Below, one piece after another: positions 10,601 to 19,077 of a stretch of DNA of 64,000 nt. The stretch comes from Acidobacteriota bacterium. Lineage in GTDB: Bacteria > Acidobacteriota > Terriglobia > Acidiferrales > UBA7541. Every line of letters starts with the position of its first letter. The stretch's first letter is position 1. Position numbers and translations under genes: made by a program. The notes under the pieces are model-generated. The model saw nothing but the letters and a program-made list of their open reading frames with translations. It made no database searches and was not told where the DNA came from. The DNA lies in contig JABCZJ010000006.1 in NCBI GenBank assembly GCA_013289715.1, forward strand, positions 212,278 through 276,277, given 5' to 3'.

Positions 10601-11434
10601 GGGATTGCAAGACGCCGTCACGGAAAATGGATTCTGCGCCTGGATGGCGCCGTTGCGCAGAAAGCCAAAAGCATTGCCGTGAATTTCGTTCGAGCCTGAT
10701 TTCGTGACGATGTTGACGACGCCGCCCATGGCGCGCCCGTATTCCGGCATATAACTGCTGCTGATCACCTGAAATTCCTGCACGCCTTCCTGCGATACCG
10801 TCGCGCGCACTCCGTTCACCGAACTGTCCACCGCGTCCGCGCCGTCCACGGAAATTTCGTTGGAACGGCCGCGCTGGCCGCCCAGGTTCAGGCCGGTGTT
10901 GGGCGCGGCGCCGATCGAAGGCGTGTTATCGCGCGCGGCGCGCGAATCCAGGAGGGTGAAGTTGATGTAGTTCCGGCCGTTGATAGGCAGATTATCAATC
11001 TGATTTTGCGAGACTGTCATGGAAACGTCCGTCTTGCTGGTTTCCACCAGGTCCGGTGCGGCTGAAACGCTTACCGAAGCCGCTGTGGTCTTCAATTGCA
11101 GCTGCGGATTGTATTCGGCCACTTGTCCGAGCGTCAAAGTGAAGGAGGTGTCGGTCCAGATCGCAAAGCCGGGCGCGTCCACGGCGAGCGTGTAGGTTCC
11201 GGGCGGCAAGCCGACGAATTCGTATCTGCCATTGGCGTCGCTGGAGGCGGTGCGTTCGATGCCCTTGGCCGGATTTTGCAGGGTGAGTTTCGCGTCCTGC
11301 ACCGCGAGGTTCTGAGGATCCAGAACTGTGCCGGAAAGGTTCACCGTGTTCACCTGCGCGGAACTGCGTGCGGGAAGAGCCACGACCATGGCACAAAGCA
11401 GCAACATCCAAACCATAAATTTGCGCACGCTCAT
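7661..11434 (-). CDS. Oar-type TonB-dependent receptor with carboxypeptidase regulatory-like domain
   Basis: About 1257 residues. The ATG at 11434 is chosen because it follows a strong GGAGGG ribosome site and starts a clean signal peptide (MSVRKFMVWMLLLCAMVVAL, cleavage after SSA). A longer open frame to 11578 lacks these signals. After the signal comes a CarboxypepD_reg/CNA_B-like beta domain (VNLSGTVLDPQNLAVQDAKL ... YEFVGLPPGTYTLAVDAPGF), then a plug domain (QNQIDNLPINGRNYINFTLL) and a long beta-barrel ending in FALKLNF with a terminal aromatic residue. This architecture is strongly expanded in Acidobacteriota and is thought to import large organic substrates across the outer membrane. 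The substrate is unknown. No TonB/ExbBD gene is nearby. Confidence 0.92.
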   Translation of the reverse strand: MSVRKFMVWMLLLCAMVVALPARSSAQVNTVNLSGTVLDPQNLAVQDAKLTLQNPAKGIERTASSDANGRYEFVGLPPGTYTLAVDAPGFAIWTDTSFTLTLGQVAEYNPQLQLKTTAASVSVSAAPDLVETSKTDVSMTVSQNQIDNLPINGRNYINFTLLDSRAARDNTPSIGAAPNTGLNLGGQRGRSNEISVDGADAVDSSVNGVRATVSQEGVQEFQVISSSYMPEYGRAMGGVVNIVTKSGSNEIHGNAFGFLRNGAIQAQNPFSVTASCNPTTFECGITPVKQSYTRVQTGLTLGGPIQKDKTFFFFSYELTRREETGFTAIGQDNFGFINSHILPPNAGPCPLPAYLVTPTQQAFVAAAGPAGIPYLCAAAASSFTAIFGNTPFYPGSTFPSTSAPLPASFAGLVSTIGNFPISEKGSIYSLRIDHTWNSRNNTFVRAMVSPDSVDGIQVNAQNQTFGQNSGSRTSSQQTHDWALIAQHTTTISSNVFNEVHFQFARRSLFYGFSDLPGGSAPAVNIAGAAYIGREPFSTEDRLEKRYQLTDNLTWIKGKHSLKFGVDFNFIQLQSPSAQIFTLNYGGVYDFGSVAIAAGAPSLTPVQAYGFGTPTIFFQGIGQSDSPFNNKLLGVFAQDSWKINQRLTLNYGVRYDIGWQPTFPAATTANAIAEKAFGVQEGVPVDSNNVSPRIGIAWDPFGDGKTVIRAGYGFFYDNPALALTFLATAEDGARSALLQFPGGTPDGSLNAASIFQGILNVPDMGCSTATPNMCYQANQQRFNAFQPNSLFINQNYLTVPNPEVPGALGYPLVGIPYTIPIQSNFQYALAQQANLSIERELSRDWKVSAGYNYTHGTHLDRTININVTNPAILDSNATHAIEAGLITPGTNPLTVEVPANGGVPGCVNTGSGSVLVEAPGVFGIGSSAAGCGTPIGAIGTAAAFNFFRPSGPNPSFAGLVGGYSNLLALAAAGGFPTGFAGVQVPWSDVNPQTSTGNSLYNGFTLTVTKRFSHGFEMVSGWTYSHTIDDSTDLSTLLNPQDNSNPNGERGNSDFDQRHRWITSAVYQTPFRQNDSAMWKKILSNFTVSPVIEVASGRPYNVLLGYDTNLDFGSSTGRPSVLPAGASVPAGFPAATTSPFIHNAEFILPTNCFGSDGSVIPPSATVPVPPTGCTGDLGRNAFNQPGFFQIDLRIAKEIPITERVNLQVIADGFNMLNHFNVSGVNPVCDSTAGAANCAAGQPTSAYDPRTFQFALKLNF

Positions 11435-11693
11435 CGTCACCCTCCCCAGGAAACCCGAAGCTTTTGCCGGGCATTCAGCCGCGTCTGCACGAAAAAAGAA
11501 TGTGGATCCGCTCCGGACCCCGCGGAGCAGTAAACCGACCGAGGAGCGACCTTTACGCTCACGTATCATTCTTTGCAACAGGAAACTCTAATCCGTTCGA
11601 TAGGAATTGCCCACGCAATTAGCGCGTGGCGCTGCGAAAGAGAAACGGGGGAGCGACGGCTGGATTTTCAGGAATTGCGGACGCGCGGCAAAA

Positions 11694-12743
11694 TTACGAC
11701 GGGCGATTGGATGGGCCCGTGAGCTGCACCAGGTTTTCCGCTGCGGTCATGGGAGGCGTGGCGCCGGGTGCAAAGGTTTGCGGAGCGCGCCAGAAATCCA
11801 TCGCCGAGGTTTGATGCACGCAGGAGACAGTGCAACGCGGGGCGCAGCCTTTCTTGGTGAGGAATTCGCGATGACGCTGCTCGTCGGTGTACTGCGCCAG
11901 TGGAACGCCCGGATAACCCCGTTGCTGCGAGCAATAGTGCACCAGGCCGTCCTCGCAAATGTACAGATAGCGGGATCCCGCGCGACAGCGCCAGTTGTTC
12001 TCCAGACCCTTGGCGATATTGTGCTGGAATTGATTGATGCGCGTGAAGGACTGCTTGCCGAGCGACATGATCTCTTCGAAGATTTCCTGCTCGCGCGGGC
12101 CGAGCGGCTGCAGTTGGCCGTTATGATCGTGCAGAATCCCGACGGTGGAAGTGAAGCCCAGCGCGACGGCGCGGTGCGCCACGGTCAAAGCATCCTCGGA
12201 ATTTGCGACCCCTCCGCCAAGCACGGAATTAATGTTGATCTGAAATTCGGCGTGCTCCGCGAGCAACTTCAGTTTTTGGTCGAGGACCTTCAGGCTCTTC
12301 ATGGAAACGTCGTCGGGGTTCACATTGTCGATGCTGATCTGTAGATACTCCAGCCCGGCGCGATTCAGCGCCTGGATGCGATCGGCGACAAGCAGATAGC
12401 CGTTGGTGATCAGCCCGGCCATGATGCCGTTCTTGCGGATGCGCGCGATGATCGCGTCCAGCTCGGGATGCAGCAATGGTTCGCCGCCGCTGATCGTAAT
12501 GACGGAGGTGCCCATCTCGCCCAGGCGATCAATGCGCTGGAACATTTCTTCCAGCGGCACGGGCTTCGAGAAATCGTCAAACTCGTTGCAGTAGGTGCAG
12601 GCGAGATTGCAGCGCCGTATCGGAATGATGTGCACCAGCACGGGATGGCGCGTGGAGACGAGGCCCTTTGCGAGCATGCGCAACTCGCGCAGTTTGCGGT
12701 GCGCCGCGAGCAGCTTTTTGCGAATTTTGGTGCGTGTTGTCAC
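11694..12743 (-). CDS. Radical SAM protein with SPASM/twitch-like C-terminus
   Basis: A 349-residue protein starting at GTG 12743. The 4Fe-4S radical SAM motif is CNLACTYC (Cys45, 49, 52), followed by the SAM-binding [11 protein letters not shown] and GLITNGYLL. The C-terminal third has additional cysteines ([29 protein letters not shown]), consistent with one auxiliary cluster of a SPASM or twitch domain. Such enzymes modify peptides or hopanoid/cofactor precursors. No precursor peptide or dedicated partner is visible next to it, so the substrate is not assigned. Confidence 0.85.
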   Translation of the reverse strand: MTTRTKIRKKLLAAHRKLRELRMLAKGLVSTRHPVLVHIIPIRRCNLACTYCNEFDDFSKPVPLEEMFQRIDRLGEMGTSVITISGGEPLLHPELDAIIARIRKNGIMAGLITNGYLLVADRIQALNRAGLEYLQISIDNVNPDDVSMKSLKVLDQKLKLLAEHAEFQININSVLGGGVANSEDALTVAHRAVALGFTSTVGILHDHNGQLQPLGPREQEIFEEIMSLGKQSFTRINQFQHNIAKGLENNWRCRAGSRYLYICEDGLVHYCSQQRGYPGVPLAQYTDEQRHREFLTKKGCAPRCTVSCVHQTSAMDFWRAPQTFAPGATPPMTAAENLVQLTGPSNRPS

Positions 12744-12882
12744 GGGTGCTGGAGATCAGGCTGCCGTCAAGCTCGAGCGCCTGATTTCGCCTGAATTATT
12801 ATGCCATATTCGCGGCGGCGGTCCCCGGCAGATCGGCTGCGCGTGCTGAAATTGCGCTGCGCAGCGGCCCCCGTGCTCGAGG

Positions 12883-13854
12883 TCAGTCCGACCAGCCCTG
12901 CGGGACGCGATCCCAGCGATGCGCTTTCAGCCTTTGCAGCAGAGCCTTAGCGAGCGGCCCTGCATCGCTTACGGCGATGTTCTCTTTCACGTGCGCGAGC
13001 TTTCTCATTCCGATGATCGTGGTGCCGACGTCAGGACGGGAGAGAATAAAACGCAGCGACATCTCCGGCAGAGTCATGCCAGCGGGCACAATTTTCTTCA
13101 ATTCGTCAACACGCGCCAGAGTTTTCGTGAGGTTTGCCGGGCCAAAATATTTCGCGCGCCAGTCGTTCGCTGGGAACTTCGTCTCGCGCGTCATTTTTCC
13201 GCCCAGGCTTCCTTCGTCGAGTGGAACGCGCGCGATCACGCCGACATTCAATTCGCGACAAACTGGAAAGAGCTTGTCCTCCGGCGATTGGTCGAAAATG
13301 TTGTAGATCACTTGCACCGTATCCACCAGGCCGGTGCGCAGCGCCGCGATTCCATTTTCGGGCTGCCAGCGATTCAGGCTCAGGCCGAAGAAGCGAATCA
13401 GCTTGTCGCTTTTCAGTTTCTCGACGGTTTCGCGAAATTCCGGCTCCTCGGCCCAGCTGTCGTCCCAAACGTGGAACTGCAGGATGTCTATCGATTCCGT
13501 GCCGAGTTTTCCCAGGATTTTCCGGGCGTAACTCACCACATGCGCTGCGGGAAAGACGTCGCGATATTTGTATTCCGGCGTGGCGGGCCAGCGGCCATTC
13601 AGCGGCGGGATTTTCGAGGCGGCATAGAGGCGTTTGCCGTTGTTGCTTGCTAGTATTTTACCGAGCAGGCCGTCGCTCTTGCCTTCTCCGTAGGCCCAAG
13701 CGGTATCGAAGAAATTGCAGCCCTGGTCAATCGCCCGTTGCATGGCCTGCAGCGATTCCTGATCTTCGGAACCGCTCCAGCCGCTCATGCCCCACAGTCC
13801 ATGGGCGATGTCGCTCACATCGAAACCGGTGCGCCCCAGTTTGCGATATTTCAT
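12883..13854 (-). CDS. Aldo/keto reductase
   Basis: A 323-residue NAD(P)H-dependent oxidoreductase of the AKR superfamily with the usual (beta/alpha)8 length. It starts MKYRKLGRTGFDVSDIAHGL, contains FFDTAWAYGEGKSD (catalytic Asp and Tyr region), ILQFHVWDDSW (catalytic His region; His replaces nothing unusual), and the cofactor-binding LSRPDVGTTIIGMRKLAHVKENI. A GAGGAGA ribosome site precedes ATG 13854. The substrate cannot be told. Adjacent genes are unrelated functionally, so it is probably a single-gene unit. Confidence 0.88.
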   Translation of the reverse strand: MKYRKLGRTGFDVSDIAHGLWGMSGWSGSEDQESLQAMQRAIDQGCNFFDTAWAYGEGKSDGLLGKILASNNGKRLYAASKIPPLNGRWPATPEYKYRDVFPAAHVVSYARKILGKLGTESIDILQFHVWDDSWAEEPEFRETVEKLKSDKLIRFFGLSLNRWQPENGIAALRTGLVDTVQVIYNIFDQSPEDKLFPVCRELNVGVIARVPLDEGSLGGKMTRETKFPANDWRAKYFGPANLTKTLARVDELKKIVPAGMTLPEMSLRFILSRPDVGTTIIGMRKLAHVKENIAVSDAGPLAKALLQRLKAHRWDRVPQGWSD

Positions 13855-13895
13855 TTGATCTCCTCGTGATTGTTATACAACGAATCGCGGCGTCG

Positions 13896-15263
13896 CTACG
13901 GCTTCGCTGAAGATTGGAACGATTCCGGAGGATCGAGCGAGCACTGCTTCCAGAAAACGGTTTCGGCTATCGCGCCGTCCGCAAGCTGCTGCAGGCTGGA
14001 GATCGTGGCCGCGATTTGTCCGCCGTCGGCTGAATCGAATACGATCACCACGCCATCCACGGCAGCCGACGAAGATTTCAGTTCGCGATACGTTTTTTCG
14101 AAGAGCGCTCTGGCAAACGTGAGTTTTTCCCGGGCGGTGGAAGTGGCCGCAGGCAAAGCCGGCTCGATCCAGATCACACGAACTTTCTTGCTGGCCAGCG
14201 GTGGCCACTTGCCGCCGAAAGTGGTGGTCTCATCCTTGCTGATGTTGAAAAGCGTCGCGGCGGCGGGTGCCGGGTCGGCGCTCTCAGCGCCGCTGTCCTT
14301 GAATTCCGCAGGCAGATCCAGCTGCGCGCGGCGAATCCAGCCGCGAGAGGAGCCGGAGATCTGCACGTGCACCCAGGCGCCCTCCAGTTCGAGCACCTGG
14401 AACTCGTCTTCGACATCGGCGGAAAATAGCACCGTAGCGCCTTCAGCGGGTTTGGAGAAGATGTGCGTGCCAGCCTTCTTCACGGTTGCCAGGTCAGCCG
14501 GACGCACCTGATTGTGAAGAATGTCTTCAAAATTCTTAATATCGGCTGAAAGTTCCTGCCCCCGCTTTTCCACCGCTGCCCGCTGCAGCTTCAATGTCTC
14601 GAGGTCGGGACCCGATGGCGGCGGGGGCGCGGCAGCTTCCGCCGGGGCGCGCGGGGCACTCGAAAAATCTCCTGCTACGCCGCTCTTGTTTGACGACGAT
14701 TCACCCAGATCCGAAGCAGCGGGATCGAGCCTGGTCTGCGGCCGCAAGCCTCCGCTACTGACTGGGGGCGAAGAAGGCGAGCTGGGTTTAGCCGCCGGTG
14801 TAGCAGCGGGCGACCCGGCTGGCTTCGGGACGGAATTGGGGCCCAAAGCGTCCTGAATCTGGTCCAGGAAATCGTTCTCGATGTGACCATTCGAGACGAG
14901 CACGTGGTATCCGGAGCGCCCGGGCGTGGGATCGTTGTACCAAGCCGTGATTTTGGCGGTGGCGCGGATGGTGGCGCCGCCCGAAGGTGTGGCGACAACC
15001 TGAAATGTGCACTCGTAGTAGCCGCGTTCGAAGTGGTCGATCGGCAGGTCGCTCGCCTGGACGAAGCCGTCAACCGTGGGCAGGCGTCCGCTGGAACTGG
15101 GGCGAAGATTGCGCACTACGCGCTCAACGTCTGCAACAGGGCTCAGGAATGTGCGTTCGTAGGGAAGTGCAGGAACCGCCTGCGCAGAGATGTGCGCAGC
15201 TAGGAATGCCAATGCCAGCAGCAGAGTTCCAAAATGGAACGTGGGCCGAAAGGTTTTCTTCAC
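13896..15263 (-). CDS. Secreted SH3-like domain protein, partner B of an overlapping pair
   Basis: About 455 residues. GTG at 15263 is chosen because it overlaps the stop of the upstream gene as GTGA, indicating translational coupling, and gives a proper signal peptide (TFRPTFHFGTLLLALAFLA, cleavage near HISAQA). The order is a globular domain (~20-135), a Pro/Ser-rich linker, a coiled coil (LETLKLQRAAVEKRGQELSA), an SH3-like module (THIFSKPAEGATVLFSAD ... WVHVQISGSSRGWIRR) and a C-terminal alpha/beta domain (KVRVIWIEPALPAA ... VDGVVIVFDSADGG). It shares overall layout with its upstream neighbour. No enzymatic motif is seen; an envelope or peptidoglycan-binding role is inferred from the SH3 module. 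Confidence 0.7.
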   Translation of the reverse strand: MKKTFRPTFHFGTLLLALAFLAAHISAQAVPALPYERTFLSPVADVERVVRNLRPSSSGRLPTVDGFVQASDLPIDHFERGYYECTFQVVATPSGGATIRATAKITAWYNDPTPGRSGYHVLVSNGHIENDFLDQIQDALGPNSVPKPAGSPAATPAAKPSSPSSPPVSSGGLRPQTRLDPAASDLGESSSNKSGVAGDFSSAPRAPAEAAAPPPPSGPDLETLKLQRAAVEKRGQELSADIKNFEDILHNQVRPADLATVKKAGTHIFSKPAEGATVLFSADVEDEFQVLELEGAWVHVQISGSSRGWIRRAQLDLPAEFKDSGAESADPAPAAATLFNISKDETTTFGGKWPPLASKKVRVIWIEPALPAATSTAREKLTFARALFEKTYRELKSSSAAVDGVVIVFDSADGGQIAATISSLQQLADGAIAETVFWKQCSLDPPESFQSSAKP

Positions 15264-16237
15264 GGTAGGGGTTCCACCTGGTCGTGCCGAAGCCATCCGC
15301 GATGTCCGTCCACGGTTTCCACTCCGTACCAGTAGGGCGTGATGATCTCGATGAGTACGTCTGAATTTGCGGGCACCGACTGCAGCGTCGCGGCATGCTG
15401 GAAGGGAGCTGATTTCAGATTCGCCTGGGTTTTTACGCGCAATTCAGCTTGGTGCTGCAGCTCGTGCAGCCGCAGTTCCAGGCTCTGTACGGAGTTTTCT
15501 GCGTCTTTCAGCTTTGCCGCTTCCGCGTCGCGCTCTTTCACGTTGGATTGCGCCGCCAGTTGCAGCTCCCGGCGCTGCACCAAGTCCGCGGTCTGCCGTT
15601 CCTCACGCTGGATGCGCACGATATGGCTTTGAATCTCCGCGAATTCGCTGGTTTCCACGGTAGTGTCTGAGGGATGGACTCTTTTCGAGCCGTCCTCGAC
15701 GAATATGGCGTCAATTTGCAGATGGGTGCGATTGGGTGCCACGCCGAGAACGATGTAGCGCACAGAGATGGTTCCGATGTCTGTGCTGTTCTTGAAATGC
15801 AGCGGCGAGAGCGCCTTCGTGCGCACCTTATAGAATGCGTGGCCCGGGCCCGTCCACGGTCCATAATATGCAGAGCCCGTAGCAGCCTCTGCTTCGGTCA
15901 ATTCGTCTTCCCGGGAATAGACCTGCGTGCCGTGCAGGATCGTGTCTTGCGTCACGATTTCCACCGCCTTCAGCACGTCGGCTTCGGAAGCTTTCAGGTC
16001 AATCGCAAAGCCCTCCGGCACATCTGCTGTTTTCTGGCCAGACCTAGATGGCGCAGCAGGGAACGCCTTCGCGGGCGCGCCGGGAACTCCCGCGAGCGCA
16101 AAGAACGCAAAACCGCAGCAGAATAGCGCGTAAGTTCGTCGAATGCAGCCACCCAGCGCCCGCCGGCGAACCGGGTCTTCCCCGGAGAGGTCCCACATCC
16201 GTGCCACCTTGACGCTGCGCTGGAGCCTACAATTCAC
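15260..16237 (-). CDS. Secreted SH3-like domain protein, partner A of an overlapping pair
   Basis: 325 residues from GTG 16237, which has GGAGG six bases upstream; ATG 16198 is an alternative start. A hydrophobic export segment lies at about 34-55 (YALFCCGFAFFALAGVPG). A beta-rich periplasmic domain (~70-205, DVLKAVEIVTQDTILHGTQ ... ISVRYIVLGVAPNRTHLQID) is followed by a coiled coil (~205-270) and a C-terminal SH3-like module (VPANSDVLIEIITPYWYG ... DGHRGWLRHDQVEPLP). The stop overlaps the GTG of the next gene by 4 bases. I do not recognise the globular domain. Paired order and shared design suggest the two proteins work together in the envelope. Confidence 0.7.
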   Translation of the reverse strand: MNCRLQRSVKVARMWDLSGEDPVRRRALGGCIRRTYALFCCGFAFFALAGVPGAPAKAFPAAPSRSGQKTADVPEGFAIDLKASEADVLKAVEIVTQDTILHGTQVYSREDELTEAEAATGSAYYGPWTGPGHAFYKVRTKALSPLHFKNSTDIGTISVRYIVLGVAPNRTHLQIDAIFVEDGSKRVHPSDTTVETSEFAEIQSHIVRIQREERQTADLVQRRELQLAAQSNVKERDAEAAKLKDAENSVQSLELRLHELQHQAELRVKTQANLKSAPFQHAATLQSVPANSDVLIEIITPYWYGVETVDGHRGWLRHDQVEPLP

Positions 16238-16644
16238 CCATTTCCTCCGCTACCCCACCCGTATCCGCAGCGAGCATGACACCTCCGCCGGTGCCCGATC
16301 ATCCAACTGTCGGCCGGAGTGGGACCGAGCAGCGTGCCGGAAGACTGAACCGGGCAGAGAGCAAAATACACTAAAAGGGAGGCGGAGAACAAATTGTTAA
16401 GTTTTGTTAATTTTTATCTTGCATTCTTAATCCGCGCGGAGTAATTTCCTGGGCGTTTGGAGTGTTTGCGGCGTTAAGGCGATCGCCACGAAGCGAGAAC
16501 CATGTTCTTCAAATGCGCGCATACAACGATCAACTCAGTCTTCCTTTCACCAGCTGGCCTGCCGCGCGAGTCGTTCCCACTGCCGTACGCAGCACATTTG
16601 CCAGTCACATCGAAGCTATCCCGCCAACCGCAACAGGAGGGTGT
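16238..16644. promoter_or_regulatory. Divergent intergenic region before the cytochrome-porin operon
   Basis: This 407-base gap holds no convincing gene. Bases about 16389-16432 are strikingly AT-rich compared with the surroundings and contain a repeated TGTTAA (TTGTTAAGTTTTGTTAA). This is the likely site of the promoters for the respiratory operon on the right and the SH3-protein pair on the left. I could not fix -35/-10 boxes with confidence; one weak minus-strand candidate is TTGTTC and TATTTT separated by 18 bases. Confidence 0.4.
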
Positions 16645-18126
16645 ATGCCAACGAAGTTTCGTGAGGGTGCGAATCCAATGAATATAAAATGGTCGCGGTG
16701 GAAGACAATTTTGACGTGCGCATTTCTGGTGCTCGCGATCGTGCTGTGCGACGCGCGCGCAGCAAGTGCTCTACCCGCGGGCAAGGTGATAGCGCTCCCG
16801 ATGTTCGCGCGCAAGTATGGCCTGCCGTGTTCGGCGTGTCATACCGCGTGGCCGGAGCTGAATAACTTCGGGCAGGTGTTCCGCGACAACGGCTATCAAT
16901 TGATGAACGACCGCGACTCTCCGATTTGGCAGAATCCCTCCTACTTCCCGATATCGTTCCGCATCACCCCAAGCTGGCATCGTGAAACCACGACAAATCA
17001 GCAAGTCGATAGTGTCCCTGGAAACGGACTGGGAGACGGCATCGGCACGTTGACTCAGGCTGGATTCGACCTCTCGGGAATGGACCTGTGGTCGGGCGGA
17101 ACGCTCTACAAGAACATTTCATTCATCCTGCTGCCGTCTTCCGATCCCACCGCAGTGTGGCACTTTGAGAGCGCTTTCATTCGCTTCGATAATCTATGGC
17201 ACTCTCCGTGGCTGAACGTGAAGTTCGGCAGATTTGAACTCGACAACTTGATTTCGGAAAAGCGATTTCTCTTCCTGTCCGCAAACGGCGGGCTCTACCA
17301 GATTTATCACTTCGATAATCCGGGCAGCAGCAACAACTTTGGCTACGGGGACAACCAGATCGGCGTTGAGTTGGCAGGGCACTCAGCGAATAGCTACACG
17401 CGTTATTCCGTCTCCGTGTTGAGCAGCAACGAAGGAGGGGTGAACTTCACGACGGACGTGGTGCCGGGGGGTACGCCCTCGAACCGGAGCTACGACGTCA
17501 ACTTGGCGTTCAGTCAGGCCTTCAATGCGCCCGGGACTCCTGGCGAAAGCGGATTTGGCCTGGAGCGCGTCGGTGCGTTTGCCTACATCGGCCAGCGGCC
17601 GACCAACTACGAGACAGAACTCGGTACGCAGCTGGTGGGCATTAATAACAAGCCGTTCTTTCGCATCGGCTTTGCGGGAGACTTGTCCTACAAGAACCTG
17701 GAGCTCATGCCCTTATTTATATACGGTCACGACAATCCGTACTTGGGCGCGGGCGTCCCTTCGACCGCGCCACTACCCCCGGGCGCGCAGGCTCCCACCT
17801 TTTACGGCGGCTTCCTGGAAGCGCACTATTACTTCAACCCACAGAACGTGGCCTTGGCACGCTTCGAACAGATCAACGTCGGGCAGCAGGCGTTCACGAA
17901 CACCAGCTTCGGCGGCAGCAATGGCAACATCACCGCCGTGTCGTTCGGATATCGCTGGTATCCCATCATGTTCAGCCGCGCGGGCGTGGCGCTGGACGGC
18001 GAATTCTCGCGCGTAAGAACGATCGGACAGGAGCCAGAAAGCGGTAATGGCACTGGGGTCGTCGGCAATCCCACCGGCGCCGTCTGGAGCAATAGCATCT
18101 ATTTCGGCATTGATTTCGACTTTTAA
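16645..18126 (+). CDS. Cyc2-like fused monoheme cytochrome c-porin
   Basis: 493 residues from ATG 16645, chosen over an upstream in-frame extension because GGAGG lies five bases before it and a signal peptide follows (TILTCAFLVLAIVLCDARAA, cleavage near SALPAG). Immediately after is one c-type heme site, CSACH (62-66), in the context FARKYGLPCSACH...PELNNFGQVFRDNGYQL. The remaining ~400 residues are Gly/aromatic-rich alternating strands typical of an outer-membrane beta-barrel and end in an aromatic residue (GIDFDF). Monoheme-plus-barrel is the Cyc2 architecture used for Fe(II) oxidation at the cell surface in Acidithiobacillus and others. It is followed 14 bases later by a diheme cytochrome. 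The electron donor here is unproven; a generic cytochrome-bearing porin is the alternative. Confidence 0.75.
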   Translation: MPTKFREGANPMNIKWSRWKTILTCAFLVLAIVLCDARAASALPAGKVIALPMFARKYGLPCSACHTAWPELNNFGQVFRDNGYQLMNDRDSPIWQNPSYFPISFRITPSWHRETTTNQQVDSVPGNGLGDGIGTLTQAGFDLSGMDLWSGGTLYKNISFILLPSSDPTAVWHFESAFIRFDNLWHSPWLNVKFGRFELDNLISEKRFLFLSANGGLYQIYHFDNPGSSNNFGYGDNQIGVELAGHSANSYTRYSVSVLSSNEGGVNFTTDVVPGGTPSNRSYDVNLAFSQAFNAPGTPGESGFGLERVGAFAYIGQRPTNYETELGTQLVGINNKPFFRIGFAGDLSYKNLELMPLFIYGHDNPYLGAGVPSTAPLPPGAQAPTFYGGFLEAHYYFNPQNVALARFEQINVGQQAFTNTSFGGSNGNITAVSFGYRWYPIMFSRAGVALDGEFSRVRTIGQEPESGNGTGVVGNPTGAVWSNSIYFGIDFDF

Positions 18127-18140
18127 GGGAGAGACCAGCA

Positions 18141-19049
18141 ATGACACTCAAAAAATTCGCAGTGACATTCGCGCTGGGCTCGATGGCTCTGCTTACGGCC
18201 GGCGCAACGGTTAGCACGGCACAATCCCACGTTAACTCACCTGATCCTTTGCTCGGTACGCCCAGCGTGGCGACCGAGACAAGCAACATTGATGGGATCA
18301 CCGGGCACGCCGAATCCGGGAAGCACCTTTACCGGCGTTTCTGTATCGGCTGCCACGGACCCGATGGCAACGGCCAAGGTATGAACGCGCAATGGATTGA
18401 TCCCAAGCCGCGGGACTTCACCGAAGCGACGTTCAAGTGCCGCTCGACGCCCACCGGCACGCTGCCCACGGACGAGGATCTCTACAACGCCATCACGCGC
18501 GGATTCGTCACCACGAATATGCCGTCGTGGCGGCCTCTCAATCCCCAGCAGCGCGCCGATTTGGTCGCGTTCATCAAGACCTGGTCACCGCGCTGGGCCA
18601 AGGAAAAGCCGGGAGCCTCGCTGAATATTCCACCCGAGACGGCGATTACAATCGAGAGTATCCTGCACGGGCGCGAACTCTTCCAGAAGCTCGAATGCTG
18701 GAAGTGCCACGGCCCCGAAGGTCACGCGGACGGCCCGTCGGCTTCAACCCTGACGGACAGCAAGGGCAACCCCATCCTGCCCTTCAATTTTTCGACGGGG
18801 GAACGATTTATGTGCGGCGACTCGAACCGCGATCTGTACCGGATCTTCATGACCGGCCTCGATGGATCGCCGATGCCTTCCTTTGCGGATGTGATCCAGC
18901 CGAACGACGCGTGGGACTTGGTTCACTTCCTGCGCACCCTGCAGGTCGCTCTGCCGAACCAGGAATTGACACTCTGGCAAACCTACAAAGCTGCTCACGG
19001 AAAGGATCTGAAACCGATCGGTCCGGATTCCGCGGGCGGCGCACAGTAA
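18141..19049 (+). CDS. Periplasmic diheme cytochrome c
   Basis: 302 residues with a signal peptide (KKFAVTFALGSMALLTAGA) and two class I cytochrome c domains. Heme 1 is CIGCH (68-72) with probable axial Met127 (TTNMPSW); heme 2 is CWKCH (186-190) with probable axial Met245 (GSPMPSF). The two-domain layout recalls c4-type cytochromes, such as Cyc1 that accepts electrons in the rus pathway, though it is longer. It sits between the cytochrome-porin and the cupredoxin and would carry electrons in the periplasm. A GGGAGAG ribosome site precedes the ATG. Confidence 0.88.
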   Translation: MTLKKFAVTFALGSMALLTAGATVSTAQSHVNSPDPLLGTPSVATETSNIDGITGHAESGKHLYRRFCIGCHGPDGNGQGMNAQWIDPKPRDFTEATFKCRSTPTGTLPTDEDLYNAITRGFVTTNMPSWRPLNPQQRADLVAFIKTWSPRWAKEKPGASLNIPPETAITIESILHGRELFQKLECWKCHGPEGHADGPSASTLTDSKGNPILPFNFSTGERFMCGDSNRDLYRIFMTGLDGSPMPSFADVIQPNDAWDLVHFLRTLQVALPNQELTLWQTYKAAHGKDLKPIGPDSAGGAQ

Positions 19050-19077
19050 TTCTAGATAAGAAGGAGGGACTGATTCG

